A stretch of 64,000 bases of DNA from the NCBI GenBank assembly GCA_963834425.1, contig CAWIBR010000013.1, positions 744,001-808,000 on the forward strand. The letters run 5' to 3'. The stretch is from CAVURS01 sp963834425. GTDB lineage: Bacteria; Actinomycetota; Actinomycetes; Actinomycetales; CAVURS01. The notes beneath the pieces were generated by a model. It worked only from the letters and a program-made list of their open reading frames with translations, had not been told where the DNA came from and did no database searches. The position numbers were made by a program, and so were the translations under genes. This document shows, one piece after another, positions 46,213-55,177 of the stretch. How positions within the stretch are numbered: the first letter of the stretch is position 1; every line of letters begins with the position of its first letter.

Positions 46213-46310
46213 TGGCCGTCCACTCCGGGTTTGGCCGTCGAAACCGGGTTTCGGCACCGAAAGCGGGTCAGGAACCCGGACTCGACGGCCAAACCCGGGT
46301 TCGACGGCCA
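46213..46310. repeat. Four-unit inverted intergenic element, copy 2
   Basis: The same design as at 21610-21710: TGGCCGTCCACTCCGGGTTT, GGCCGTCGAAACCGGGTTT, a loop, AACCCGGACTCGACGGCC and AAACCCGGGTTCGACGGCCA. It again lies between two convergent stop codons, of the GH63-like gene and ppgK. The outer ends TGGCCGTC/GACGGCCA are identical in both copies. Confidence 0.9.
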
Positions 46311-46323
46311 GGACCAGGCGGGC

Positions 46324-47082
46324 TCAGGCCTGGCGCTCGTGGGCCAGGCGAGCGGCGCCGACGATGCCGGCGCTGTTCATCAGCTGGGCCGCGACGATCG
46401 GCGCGCGCAGGTGCAGCAGCGGCAGGAACTTGTCGGCCTTCTTGCTGACGCCGCCGCCGACCACGATCAGGTCGGGCCAGAGCAGGTCCTCGACCCGGCT
46501 GAAGTAGACCTGCAGCCGCTCGGCCCAGGCCTCCCAGGACAGGCCCTCCTGCTCCTTGATGCTGGACGCCGCGCGCTTCTCGGCGTCATGCCCGTCGATC
46601 TCCAGGTGGCCGAGCTCGGCGTTGGGGATCAGCGTGCCGTCGTAGAGCAGGGCGGAGCCGATGCCGGTGCCGAGGGTGGCCATGAAGACCAGACCCTTCG
46701 TCGCCCGGGCCGCGCCGTAGCGGGCCTCGGCCACGCCGGCGGCATCGGCGTCGTTCATCAGGTGGACCGGACGGTTGACCTTCTCGGAGAGCAACGCCGC
46801 GCCGTTGGCCCCGATCCAGCTCTGGTCGATGTTGGCCGCAGTGCGGACGACGCCGGATTTCACGACGGCCGGGATGGTGACGCCGACCGGCCGACCACTC
46901 GTCTGCGAGCTGAAGTCGTCGACGATCTTGGCGACGATGTCGGCCACGGCGTCGGGGGTGGACGGCTGCGGGGTGTCGATCCGCATGCGGTCGGCCACCA
47001 GCTCGCCGGTCTGCAGGTTGACCGGGGCGCCCTTGATGCCGCTGCCGCCGATGTCGATGCCCAGCCCGATCTCGTGGTCCAT
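46324..47082 (-). CDS. ppgK: Polyphosphate glucokinase
   Basis: PpgK phosphorylates glucose with polyphosphate or ATP, the main glucose kinase of many actinobacteria. The 252-residue ROK-family protein has the phosphate-binding IGLGIDIGGSGIKGAPV, LMNDADAAGVAEA with the catalytic Asp, and ATLGTGIGSALLYDG followed by NAELGHLEIDG. I use the ATG at 47082 (AAGGAA upstream) instead of the first ATG at 47103. It is in the company of map on the same strand, with 63 bases between. Confidence 0.94.
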   Translation of the reverse strand: MDHEIGLGIDIGGSGIKGAPVNLQTGELVADRMRIDTPQPSTPDAVADIVAKIVDDFSSQTSGRPVGVTIPAVVKSGVVRTAANIDQSWIGANGAALLSEKVNRPVHLMNDADAAGVAEARYGAARATKGLVFMATLGTGIGSALLYDGTLIPNAELGHLEIDGHDAEKRAASSIKEQEGLSWEAWAERLQVYFSRVEDLLWPDLIVVGGGVSKKADKFLPLLHLRAPIVAAQLMNSAGIVGAARLAHERQA

Positions 47083-47145
47083 GGTGAGTTCCTTTGTCTG
47101 CATTGGAGGTCTGCGGGTCAGGGGCCAGGGGCCGTCAGTGGGCCG

Positions 47146-48009
47146 TCACGGGAGCGTGAGGATCTCGGCGCCGTCCTCGGTCACAACCAGCGTGTGCTCG
47201 AACTGGGCCGAGCGACGACGATCCTTGGTCACGACGGTCCACTTGTCCGGCCACATCTCCCAGCTCTCGGTGCCGAGGTTCAGCATCGGCTCGATGGTGA
47301 AGGTCATGCCGGTCTCGATGACGGTGCTGTAGGCCGGAGCCGCGTCGTAGTGCGGCACGATCAGCCCCGAGTGGAAGCTCGTGCCGATGCCGTGACCGGT
47401 GAAGTCCCGCACGACGCCGTAGCCGAACCGCTTCGCGTAGGACTCGATCACGCGACCGATGACATTGAACTCGCGCCCCGGCCGGACCGCCTTGATGCCC
47501 CGCATCATCGCCTCGTGCGTGCGCTCGACGAGCAGCCTGGACTCCTCGTCGACCTCGCCCACGAAGTACGTCGCGTCGGTGTCACCGTGCACGCCGTCGA
47601 CGAACGCCGTGATGTCGATGTTGACGATGTCGCCGTCCTGGAGCTCCCGGTCGTCCGGGATGCCGTGACAGATGACCTCGTTGACGCTGGTGCAGATCGA
47701 CTTCGGGAAGCCCTTGTAGCCGAGGGTCGAGGGGTACGCCCGGTGGTCGAGCATGAACTCGTGGGCGATCCGGTCCAGCTCGTCGGTCGTCACGCCGGGA
47801 GCGATGGCGGCGGCTGCGGTGGCCATGGCCTGGGCGGCGATCTGGCTGGCCCGCCGGATCCGCTCGATGGTCTCCGCGTCCTTGACCTCCCGGCCGGTGT
47901 ACGGCGCGGGGCCGGGTCGATCGACGTACTCCGGTCGCGGGATGCTCGCCGGCACCGGCCGACGCGGCGACACGAGCCCGGGGGCAACACTGCCGTGGGT
48001 AACAGGCAT
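47146..48009 (-). CDS. map: Methionine aminopeptidase, type I
   Basis: MetAP removes the initiator methionine from new proteins. The five metal ligands are visible: Asp in VNIDITAFVDG, Asp in GDTDATYFVGE, His in GHGIGTSFHSG, Glu in FTIEPML and Glu in QFEHTLVV. The 287 residues include a Pro-rich N-terminal extension of about 40 residues, typical of the second actinobacterial MetAP form. It starts with ATG at 48009, divergent from the small gene at 48064. Confidence 0.95.
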   Translation of the reverse strand: MPVTHGSVAPGLVSPRRPVPASIPRPEYVDRPGPAPYTGREVKDAETIERIRRASQIAAQAMATAAAAIAPGVTTDELDRIAHEFMLDHRAYPSTLGYKGFPKSICTSVNEVICHGIPDDRELQDGDIVNIDITAFVDGVHGDTDATYFVGEVDEESRLLVERTHEAMMRGIKAVRPGREFNVIGRVIESYAKRFGYGVVRDFTGHGIGTSFHSGLIVPHYDAAPAYSTVIETGMTFTIEPMLNLGTESWEMWPDKWTVVTKDRRRSAQFEHTLVVTEDGAEILTLP

Positions 48010-48063
48010 GGAGGGAGTCTAGGCAGGGTGGTGCTCCGCGGCCGCTCCGGCCAGACTGGGCCG

Positions 48064-48255
48064 ATGGAGCAGTGGTGGTACAACGTGAAGACCGGGCAGG
48101 TCGAGCCGGACGACAACCATGGCCCGAACCGCGACGTCCTGGGCCCCTACGCGACCCAGGAAGAGGCGTCGCGCGCGCTGGAGATCGCGCGGGAGCGGAC
48201 CGAGAAGTGGGACCGGGAAGACCGCGAGTGGGAAGCCAGGGACAAGAAGTCCTAG
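48064..48255 (+). CDS. Small SPOR-like protein
   Basis: The 63-residue acidic protein, MEQWWYNVKTGQVEPDDNHG then PNRDVLGPYATQEEASRALE, resembles short SPOR-type peptidoglycan-binding proteins that actinobacteria carry near map, with a charged C-terminal helix. The ATG at 48064 is divergent from map. Its end overlaps the convergent gene by four bases. The function is unknown. Confidence 0.75.
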   Translation: MEQWWYNVKTGQVEPDDNHGPNRDVLGPYATQEEASRALEIARERTEKWDREDREWEARDKKS

Positions 48256-48930
48256 CCGAGAAGTCCGCTAGCGCTGCCCGGCCACCGAGTCTCGGCGCGC
48301 TCGATGCTCTCGGCGGTTCGCCGGCTGAGCCGGCTGAATCCGCCGACGATCGAGGGGAACGACCGCGGCGCCGGTCGGGAGCCAGCCGGTCCAGGCCAGA
48401 GCCCAGCCAGGCCGGAGGCCGAGCTGACCAGGTGTTGGGCCAGATCCAGGCCCTCACTCGTGCCACCCGGCGCGAGCAGCCCCGCGTGCCCGACGGTGAA
48501 CCGCTCGTGAACCAGGTCATCGAGCTCGGGGTCGCCGCCGTCGACCGAGACGACCGTGGCGCCGGCGCGCCGGGCATCGGCCACCCGCTCCAGCAGGGCC
48601 TCGGGAGCCCGTCCGGGCGCGACCAGGAAGACGGTCTCTCCGGGGGCAGCGCTCAGCAGCCGGTCCAGCCCGACGGCCAGGTGCGGTGGCGCGTCAGCCG
48701 GGGGAGCCCACCGGACCAGGGTCGGCCGCAGCTGCTCGAGCGCGCCGCGCCGGGCCTCGTCGTCGAGGTGGGCGGTCAGGTGCCAGGGCTCGTCCTCGAG
48801 CGGGCCGACCACGAGCAGCCCGCCCGGGCGGCGGGTGCCGGCGTACGGCCTGCCCGACGCTGAGGGCCCGCGTCCACCAGCCGGTGTCGCGCAGCCGGTC
48901 CCGCAGCCGCTCGATCTGGTCGCCGTCCAT
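48252..48930 (-). CDS. Hypothetical protein, one frameshift
   Basis: About 225 residues: MDGDQIERLRDRLRDTGWWT and RALSVG, then after a frame change near 48855 PYAGTRRPGGLLVVGPLEDE, followed by PWHLTAHLDDEARRGALEQL and a body with LSAAPGETVFLVAPGRAPEA and VVSVDGGDPELDDLVHE. Alternating strands and helices suggest a Rossmann-like fold. I do not recognise the family. It lies between map and panB. The first GLLVVGPLEDEPWHLT block is well biased for coding. Confidence 0.65.
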
Positions 48931-48977
48931 GCCCTGCTATCGGCAGGATCGGACCGCCATTTGAGCCGGTCACTCGG

Positions 48978-49875
48978 TCAGTCGAAGCTCTGCTCGGCCG
49001 AAGGGAACGTGCCGTCGGAGACTTCGGCGGCGTAGGTCCTGGCGGCGGCCAGCAGCGTGCCGCGCAGGTCGGCGTACTGCTTGACGAACTTGGCCATCTT
49101 GCCGCCGCGCAGCCCGGCCATGTCCGGCCAGACGAGCACCTGGGCGTCGCAGTGCGGTCCGGCGCCGATGCCGATGGTGGGGATCCGCAGCGCCTTGGTG
49201 ACCTGTTCGGCCACGTCGGCCGGCACCATCTCGATGACGATGGCGAACGCACCGGCCTCCTCCAGCGTGCCGCGCGTCGTCGATGAGCTGCTCGGCGGCC
49301 TCCCCGCGTCCCTGGATCCGGTAGCCGCCGATGGCATGCTCGCTCTGCGGCGTGAAGCCGATGTGGGCCATGACCGGGATGCCGGCCGCGGTCAGGGCGG
49401 CGATCTGCGGCGCCACCGCCCGGCCGCCCTCGAGCTTGACCGCGTGGGCCCCGCCCTCCTTCATGAACCGGGTGGCCGTCTCCAGCGCCTGCTGGGGCCC
49501 GGACTGGTAGGACCCGAACGGCATGTCTCCGACCACGAGCGAGTGCTTGACGCTGCGTGAGACGGCGCCGATGAGCATCAGCATCTGCTCGACGGTGACC
49601 GGAATCGTTGTCTCGTAGGCGAAGACGTTGTTGCCGGCGGAGTCGCCCACGAGCAGTACCGGGATGCCGGCCTCGTCGAAAATCTCGGCGGAGTACTGCT
49701 CGTACGCCGTGAGCATCGCCCAGCGCTCGCCCCGCTCCTTCATCGCTTGGAGCCGGGGGATGCGCACCTTCTTCAGCGAGCCGGGGGAGCGCCCGCCGCC
49801 CGCGATCGGTCCGGTCCCGTACGGCGCGGGCTGCTCGGCCTGGCCGCTCGTCTGGCCGCTCGTGCTCTCGCTCAT
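48978..49875 (-). CDS. panB: 3-methyl-2-oxobutanoate hydroxymethyltransferase, one frameshift
   Basis: PanB makes ketopantoate, the first step of pantothenate synthesis. Its conserved parts are MLTAYEQYSAEIFDEAGIPV, LLVGDSAGNNVFAYETT, VVGDMPFGSYQ, AVKLEGG, GIPVMAHIGFTPQSEHAIGG and, after a frame change near 49275, FAIVIEMVPADVAEQVTKAL then IPTIGIGAGPHCDAQVLVWP. The N-terminal 30 residues are Ser/Gly-rich and may be dispensable. It is 29 bases downstream of nadE on the same strand. Confidence 0.93.
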
Positions 49876-49903
49876 GGCGTCTCCGATCGGTCGGGTCTTC
49901 GGC

Positions 49904-51692
49904 TCAGGACTCGTGCTCTCGCCAGCGGCTCGTCACCGGCAGCCGGCGGTCGCGGCCGAAGGCCAGCGGCGAGATCTTCGGCCCCGGGGCGAACTGGCGT
50001 CGCTTCCACTCGGCCCGGTCGACCAGCGTGACGATGTGGTCGACCACCTCGGCGTCGAAGCCGGCCTCGAGCAGCTCCGAGCGGCCCATCGCGCGCTCGA
50101 CATACGCCTCCAGCACCGGGTCGAGCACGTCGTACGGCGGGAGGCTGTCCTGGTCCATCTGCCCGGGGCGCAGCTCGGCCGACGGTGCCTTCAGGATCGA
50201 GCTCTCCGGGATCGGCTCGATCCCGCCGCGACGCAGGGCCTCGCTGTTGCGCCAGCGGGCGAGCTGCCAGACGAGGGACTTGGGCACGTCCTTGAGCGTC
50301 GCGAAGCCGCCGACGCTGTCGCCGTAGAGCGTGGAGTAGCCGACGGCGAGCTCGCTCTTGTTGCTCGTCGCGAGGACCAGATGGCCTTCGGAGTTGCCGA
50401 TGCCCATGAGGATGACGCCGCGCACCCGGGCCTGAAGGTTCTCCTCGGCGATCCCGGTGAAGCGGAGCTGTTCGAGGAACGCGTCGACCATCGAGCTGAT
50501 CGGCTCGACCCGGTAGTGGCCGCCGATCCGCTGCATCAGGTCCGCGGCGTCGTCCCGGCTGTGCGCGCTGGAGTAGTCGCTGGGCATCGAGATGCCGTAG
50601 ACGTTGTCGCCGCCGACGGCGTCGGCCGCGATGGCCGCGACCAGGGCCGAGTCGATGCCACCGGACACGGCGACGGCGACCGTCCGGAAGCCGTTCTTGC
50701 GCACGTAGTCGCCCAGGCCGACGGTCAGCGCGGCGTAGACCTCGGCCGTCTCCGGCAACGGCGACGCGAGCGGCGCCGGCAGCGCCGGGTAGGGCCCGAG
50801 CTCGGTCTCGCTCACCGTGACGTGCTGCACGCCCGGCGGCGGGTCGACCGGGTCGACCGTCGAGGTCTTCAGGTCGAGGTCGACGACCAGCAGGTCCTCC
50901 CGGAACTGCGGACCCCGCGCCAGCACCTCGCCCCGCACGTCGACGACGAGCGAGTCGCCGTCGAAGACCAGCTCGTCCTGACCGCCGATCAGGTTGACGT
51001 AGGCCAGGGTGCAGCCGGCCTCGCTCGGCCCGGCGCGCGGTCAGCGCCAGCCGGGTGTCGTCCTTGTTGCGTTCGTACGGCGAGCTGTTGATGACCAGCA
51101 GCAGCTCGGCTCCGGCCTCGCGGGTCTTGGCCACCGGGCCGCCGTCCTGCCAGAGGTCCTCGCAGATCGCGATGGCGATGTCGACGCCTCGGACCCGGAC
51201 GACGGTCAGGTCGTGGCCCGGCACGAAGATCCGGAACTCGTCGAAGACGCCGTAGTTGGGCAGGTGGTGCTTGGCGTAGCGGGCCACGACCTGGCCGCCG
51301 AACAGGACGGCGGCGCAGTTCTGCGGCATGCCCTTCGGGATGCCGGTGCGGCCGTCCTCGCTGACCTCGCCCTCCTCGGTCAGCTCGGCGATCTCGATGT
51401 CGCGACCCCGCGCCCGGTCGAGGTAGCCGACGACGACCGGCAGCTCGCCGTACCCGTCCGCGGCCAGGTCGGCCGCGAGCTGGTGCAGCGCGTCGACCGA
51501 GGCTTCGACGAACGAGCGGCGCAGCGCGAGGTCCTCGACCGGGTAGCCGGTGAGGTACATCTCGGGGAAGGCGACCAGATGGGCCCCCGCCTGCTGGGCC
51601 CGACCGGTCCACTCGCGAACGGTGGCCGCGTTGCCCGTCAGGTCACCGACCGTGGCGTTGACCTGGGCGAGCGCGACGCGCAGCTGGGGCAC
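49904..51692 (-). CDS. nadE: Glutamine-dependent NAD+ synthetase, one frameshift
   Basis: NadE converts nicotinic acid adenine dinucleotide to NAD+ with ammonia from glutamine. The N-terminal glutaminase has the nitrilase triad Glu (FPEMYLTGYP), Lys (RYAKHHLPNYG) and Cys (AIAICEDLWQDGG). The C-terminal synthetase has the P-loop AVSGGIDSALVAAIA and TSNKSELAVGYSTLYGD. The frame changes near 51035. About 595 residues is the usual length. It starts at ATG 51692 and precedes panB. Confidence 0.94.
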
Positions 51693-51706
51693 GCCACCAG
51701 CCTAGG

Positions 51707-52522
51707 TCAGCGACGCGATACGACGAGGGTCTGGGCACCGGTGCCCACCACGCGCGGCGTTCCGTCGCTGACGTCGCGGAAGGTCGTGCTGGCCAGACCG
51801 GTGCCGGCCGGACCCAGCCGGGTGCGGGAGTCGAGCAGCAGCCACTCGCCCTCGGGCTGGCGGAGCAGGTGCACGTCGAGGTCGATGTTGAGGAAGGCCC
51901 ACTCGTCCCAGGCCAGCTCGGAGGAGACGCCGCTGCCCGAGTCGCCGACGATGACGGCGCGCTGCAGCCCGCTCATCGGCGTCGGGTCGACGTCGGCCGG
52001 CACCAAGGGGATGCGGGGACGGCTCCAGACCTGCGCCGGGCCGGGCTCGAAGCCCCCGCCGACGACGGGTCGCCACTCGATGTGACGGGCATAGGGAAAC
52101 GGCCCACTGCGGCGTCTCGGCGACGTCGTCCGGGCCGGGAACGGCCGGATCGTCGCCGGTCACCGCCGGGGTCGGCTCCGGCGACCTCGCGCCGGATCAG
52201 CCAGATGCGCGAGTGCAGGCAGGTGCGACCGGCGACGCTCAGCTCGCTGTCGACCAGCACGACCGACCGGCCACTGCGCACGACCCGGGCGTGGACCTCG
52301 ACCGGGCCGACGGGCACCGGGCCGAGGAAGTCGACCGCCACGCGGTACGCCGCGAGGTCGTCCCGGGTCGCGCGAGCCTGCGAGCTCGGCCTGCGCGCAC
52401 CAGCAGGGCCGACGGTGGGACCGCCGTGCTGCATCTGCTCCGACCAGGGTCCGGCGCAGGCCGCCGTCGCCGCCCACACGCCCGGCTCGGGGTCGACCGG
52501 GCGTGAAGAAGGAGTCGACCAC
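51707..52522 (-). CDS. Acyl-CoA thioesterase-like (TesB/4HBT_3 type), frameshifted
   Basis: The gene reads in pieces: MVDSFFTP, then ATAACAGPWSEQMQHGGPTV, then LAAYRVAVDFLGPVPVGPVE with HARVVRSGRSVVLVDSEL, and last SGLQRAVIVGDSGSGVSSEL and WAFLNIDLDVHLLRQPEGEW. This order matches double-hotdog thioesterase-family proteins of about 270 residues in actinobacteria. At least three frame changes are needed between 52160 and 52480. It lies directly upstream of nadE. The CoA substrate is unknown. Confidence 0.75.
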
Positions 52523-52608
52523 GCGGCGGACGCTACCTCGCGCCCGGCGAGGGATGACCCTCCGGACGCGGTGAGACGTCCGAAGGGCTGCCCGTCGGTA
52601 CGCTCCGA

Positions 52609-55032
52609 TCAGGGCACGACGGCGAAGCCGGTGAAGGCACCGGCCCCCACAGAGTTGGCGCCGGTGATGCCACTGACCTTGGCCGGAGTGCTCGAGTCGT
52701 CGTTCGCGGCGTTGCCCGGAGCGGCGCCCCAGGCCCAGACGTTGCCGCTGCCGTCGAGCGCGGTGTCACCCGTGCCACCGGCCGCGATCGCGCTGATGGT
52801 CGGTCGGGCAGCCCGATCGTCCTTGACCGGCACCTTGCTCATGCTGTTGCTCGTGAAGGCTGTCCGTCGCCGAGCTTGCCCGAACTCGTTGTCGCCCCAG
52901 GTCACGACGGCGTGGTTCGCCGGCGTGCCACGGTCGGAGAGCAACGCCATGCCGCCGGAGATCGCGATGACGTTGCCCAGCTTGCCGCCGACGTTGCCCA
53001 CGTCACCTGGGTTGGTGCCGCTCGGCGCGAAGACCTGAGCCGGGGTGGCATGAGCAGCGGTGTCGGTCGCGATGTTCTGGCCGAGCATCGCACCGTCGTT
53101 GTCACCCCAGGACCAGACGTTGCCGTCGTTGTCGAGGGCGAACTGGGCGCCGCCCTGGGCGATGGCCTTGATGTTGCTCAGGCCGGCGATCTGCACCGGG
53201 ACGTCGCTCTCGCTCCCGGCTGCCGCCGTACCGAGAGAGCCGTTGTCGTTGGGTCCCCAGCCCCAGACGGTGCCGTCGCTCTTCAGGGCGAAGCCGGCCG
53301 TGATCGCGATGACGTTGCTCAGGCTCGGGATCTGGGTCGGCGTGAAGTTGTCGGTCGTGGTGCCGTTGCCGAGCTGGCCCTGGTCGTTGTAACCCCACGA
53401 CCACACGTTGCCGTTGGTGTCGAGCGCATAGCCGTCGGAGGGCGAGCCGGCGACGGCCGAGATGGCCGTGAGGCCGGTGACCTCGGTCGGGATGCTGCAG
53501 TTCTCGTAGCCCTGGTCCTTGTCCGGCCGGTTCAGGTAGAGCGGGGCGAGCACCTCATGGCCCCAGGCCCACACGTGTCCGTCGTTGGTGACCAGCAGGT
53601 CGCCGTCGTCGACGGCCTGGACGTCGTGGACCAGCGACATGGTGACCGGTGCGGTCGAGGAGTTGACCGTCGCGTCGCCCAGGTCGCCGACCTCGTTCTC
53701 GCCCCACGAGCGCACGGTGTCGCTGGTCGGGACCACCGACGGCGCCTTGGCCAGGAAGTAGCCGGCCACGTCGGACAACACACCGAGCGAGCCGCCGGAG
53801 CCGTTGAAGAAGGTTGCCTTGCTGCACAGACCGGCCTGCACGATGGCCATGTTGGCGGTGGTGACGCCGGCCGCGTAGTTGAGGTTCGACACGACCTGCG
53901 GGGTCGGGGTCGTCGGGGAGACCGTCAGGTAGCCCGCGCGGGCCTCAGCGGTCGCGGTGACGTTCATGGCGACGGCGGAGACGTTGGTGACCGGGATGCC
54001 GCCGACGTTGACCACCTGGACGTCGACGTTGGTGCCGCCCGGAAGCGCGCCGGACGGCGTGCCGAGCTGGCTGCGGGTGTCCAGGATCCGGTGCGGCGAC
54101 ACCGGCACGAAGGCGCCGGCGGAGGTTGCGGTCCCGGAGAGGTAGTAGCCGGCGACGTCGGCGACCAGGTCCAGGGTGCCCGAGGAGCCGTTGAACAGCG
54201 TGACCTGCCCATTGGTGCCGAGGGCGACCGTCACCAGGTTCGGCACGTTGGTCTTGGCCAGGAAGTTCAGGTTGGAGGCGGTCGGGCGGACCGCCCCCGT
54301 CGGGTAGGCGGTGAGGTAGCCGGCCTTGGTGGCGTTCGTTGCGGTGACGTTCATGACCACGGCAGCGACACCGGTGGCAGGCACGCCGCCTGCGCCGCCC
54401 GACCCGGCCACGGTGAGGTTGATCGAACGCTGAGCCACGACCGGCTTCTTGGCCGCGCCCACACCGGACCGCGTGTCCAGGATGCGGGTCGGTGCCAGCG
54501 GCGTGAACATGCCGGGCTGCGCGACGGTGCCACCGCCGAGGTAGTAGCCGGAGACGTCGGCGACGATGTCGACCTTGCTGCTCGAGCCGTTGTAGATCGA
54601 CACGGCGCCGCCGGTGCCCACGCTCACGGTGACCAGGTTGGCGACGGTCTGCTTCTTGACGAAGTTCAGGTTCGAGGCGGTCGGCTGCGGCGAACCGGTC
54701 GGGTAGACCGTGAGGTAGCCACCGGCGGTGGCGACGTCGGTGACGGTCACGTTGAGCACGACGGCCGCGACGTTCGAGGACGGGATCGGGCTCACGCCGG
54801 CGACGGCGAGCGTGACCGTGCCGTGGCCGGCGACCTGGGCCTTCGGTGCACCGGTGCCGGCTCGGGTGTCCAGCAGACGACTGGGAGCGAGCGAGACAAA
54901 GGCCCCGGGCTGGCTCACGGCGGCCGGCGTCACCTTCGTGGTGGCGGCCTGAGCCGGACTGACGAGCGCGCCGAAGCTGGCGAGAGCGACGACGGAAACG
55001 GCGGCGGTGAGACCGGCGCGGGCGTGCGGCAT
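52609..55032 (-). CDS. Secreted LDTR-repeat plus RCC1 beta-propeller protein
   Basis: The 807-residue protein starts at ATG 55032 (GAAGGA upstream) with a signal peptide ending near LVSPAQA (residue 29). Three repeats of about 120 residues follow, each beginning with a line such as FVSLAPSRLLDTRAG, FTPLAPTRILDTRSG or FVPVSPHRILDTRS and ending with a D-V-x-G-Y-Y/F strand. From about residue 450 it has seven RCC1-type blades (VWAWG, VWSWGYNDQGQLGNG, VWGWGPNDNGSLG, VWSWGDNDGAMLG and others). Where GQLGDG is expected near 52888 the text reads GQARRRTAF, a compensated pair of indels. A surface binding or adhesion role is likely but not proven. Confidence 0.85.
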   Translation of the reverse strand: MPHARAGLTAAVSVVALASFGALVSPAQAATTKVTPAAVSQPGAFVSLAPSRLLDTRAGTGAPKAQVAGHGTVTLAVAGVSPIPSSNVAAVVLNVTVTDVATAGGYLTVYPTGSPQPTASNLNFVKKQTVANLVTVSVGTGGAVSIYNGSSSKVDIVADVSGYYLGGGTVAQPGMFTPLAPTRILDTRSGVGAAKKPVVAQRSINLTVAGSGGAGGVPATGVAAVVMNVTATNATKAGYLTAYPTGAVRPTASNLNFLAKTNVPNLVTVALGTNGQVTLFNGSSGTLDLVADVAGYYLSGTATSAGAFVPVSPHRILDTRSQLGTPSGALPGGTNVDVQVVNVGGIPVTNVSAVAMNVTATAEARAGYLTVSPTTPTPQVVSNLNYAAGVTTANMAIVQAGLCSKATFFNGSGGSLGVLSDVAGYFLAKAPSVVPTSDTVRSWGENEVGDLGDATVNSSTAPVTMSLVHDVQAVDDGDLLVTNDGHVWAWGHEVLAPLYLNRPDKDQGYENCSIPTEVTGLTAISAVAGSPSDGYALDTNGNVWSWGYNDQGQLGNGTTTDNFTPTQIPSLSNVIAITAGFALKSDGTVWGWGPNDNGSLGTAAAGSESDVPVQIAGLSNIKAIAQGGAQFALDNDGNVWSWGDNDGAMLGQNIATDTAAHATPAQVFAPSGTNPGDVGNVGGKLGNVIAISGGMALLSDRGTPANHAVVTWGDNEFGQARRRTAFTSNSMSKVPVKDDRAARPTISAIAAGGTGDTALDGSGNVWAWGAAPGNAANDDSSTPAKVSGITGANSVGAGAFTGFAVVP

Positions 55033-55177
55033 CAGGGGTCCTTCGGGTTGGAGGCCCGCGAAGACTAACCCGGCGATGTCGCCTCGCACTGACAGTTCGG
55101 AAGACTTGGCCGCCAATGGGTGTACGACCGTGACCCGCGGTTCGTCGGCTGGCCCCAGTGCTGGCAGGCTGTGCGCC

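Noticed and set aside
46231..48255. 674-codon plus-strand open frame opposite ppgK and map
   Set aside because: Only its last 63 codons (from 48064) are a plausible gene; the rest is antisense to two clear enzymes.
52876..55068. Long plus-strand open frame of 730 codons opposite the RCC1 protein gene
   Set aside because: It is a shadow of the GC-biased coding strand: no family, odd composition (H, R, V, D rich), and the minus strand shows clear domains.
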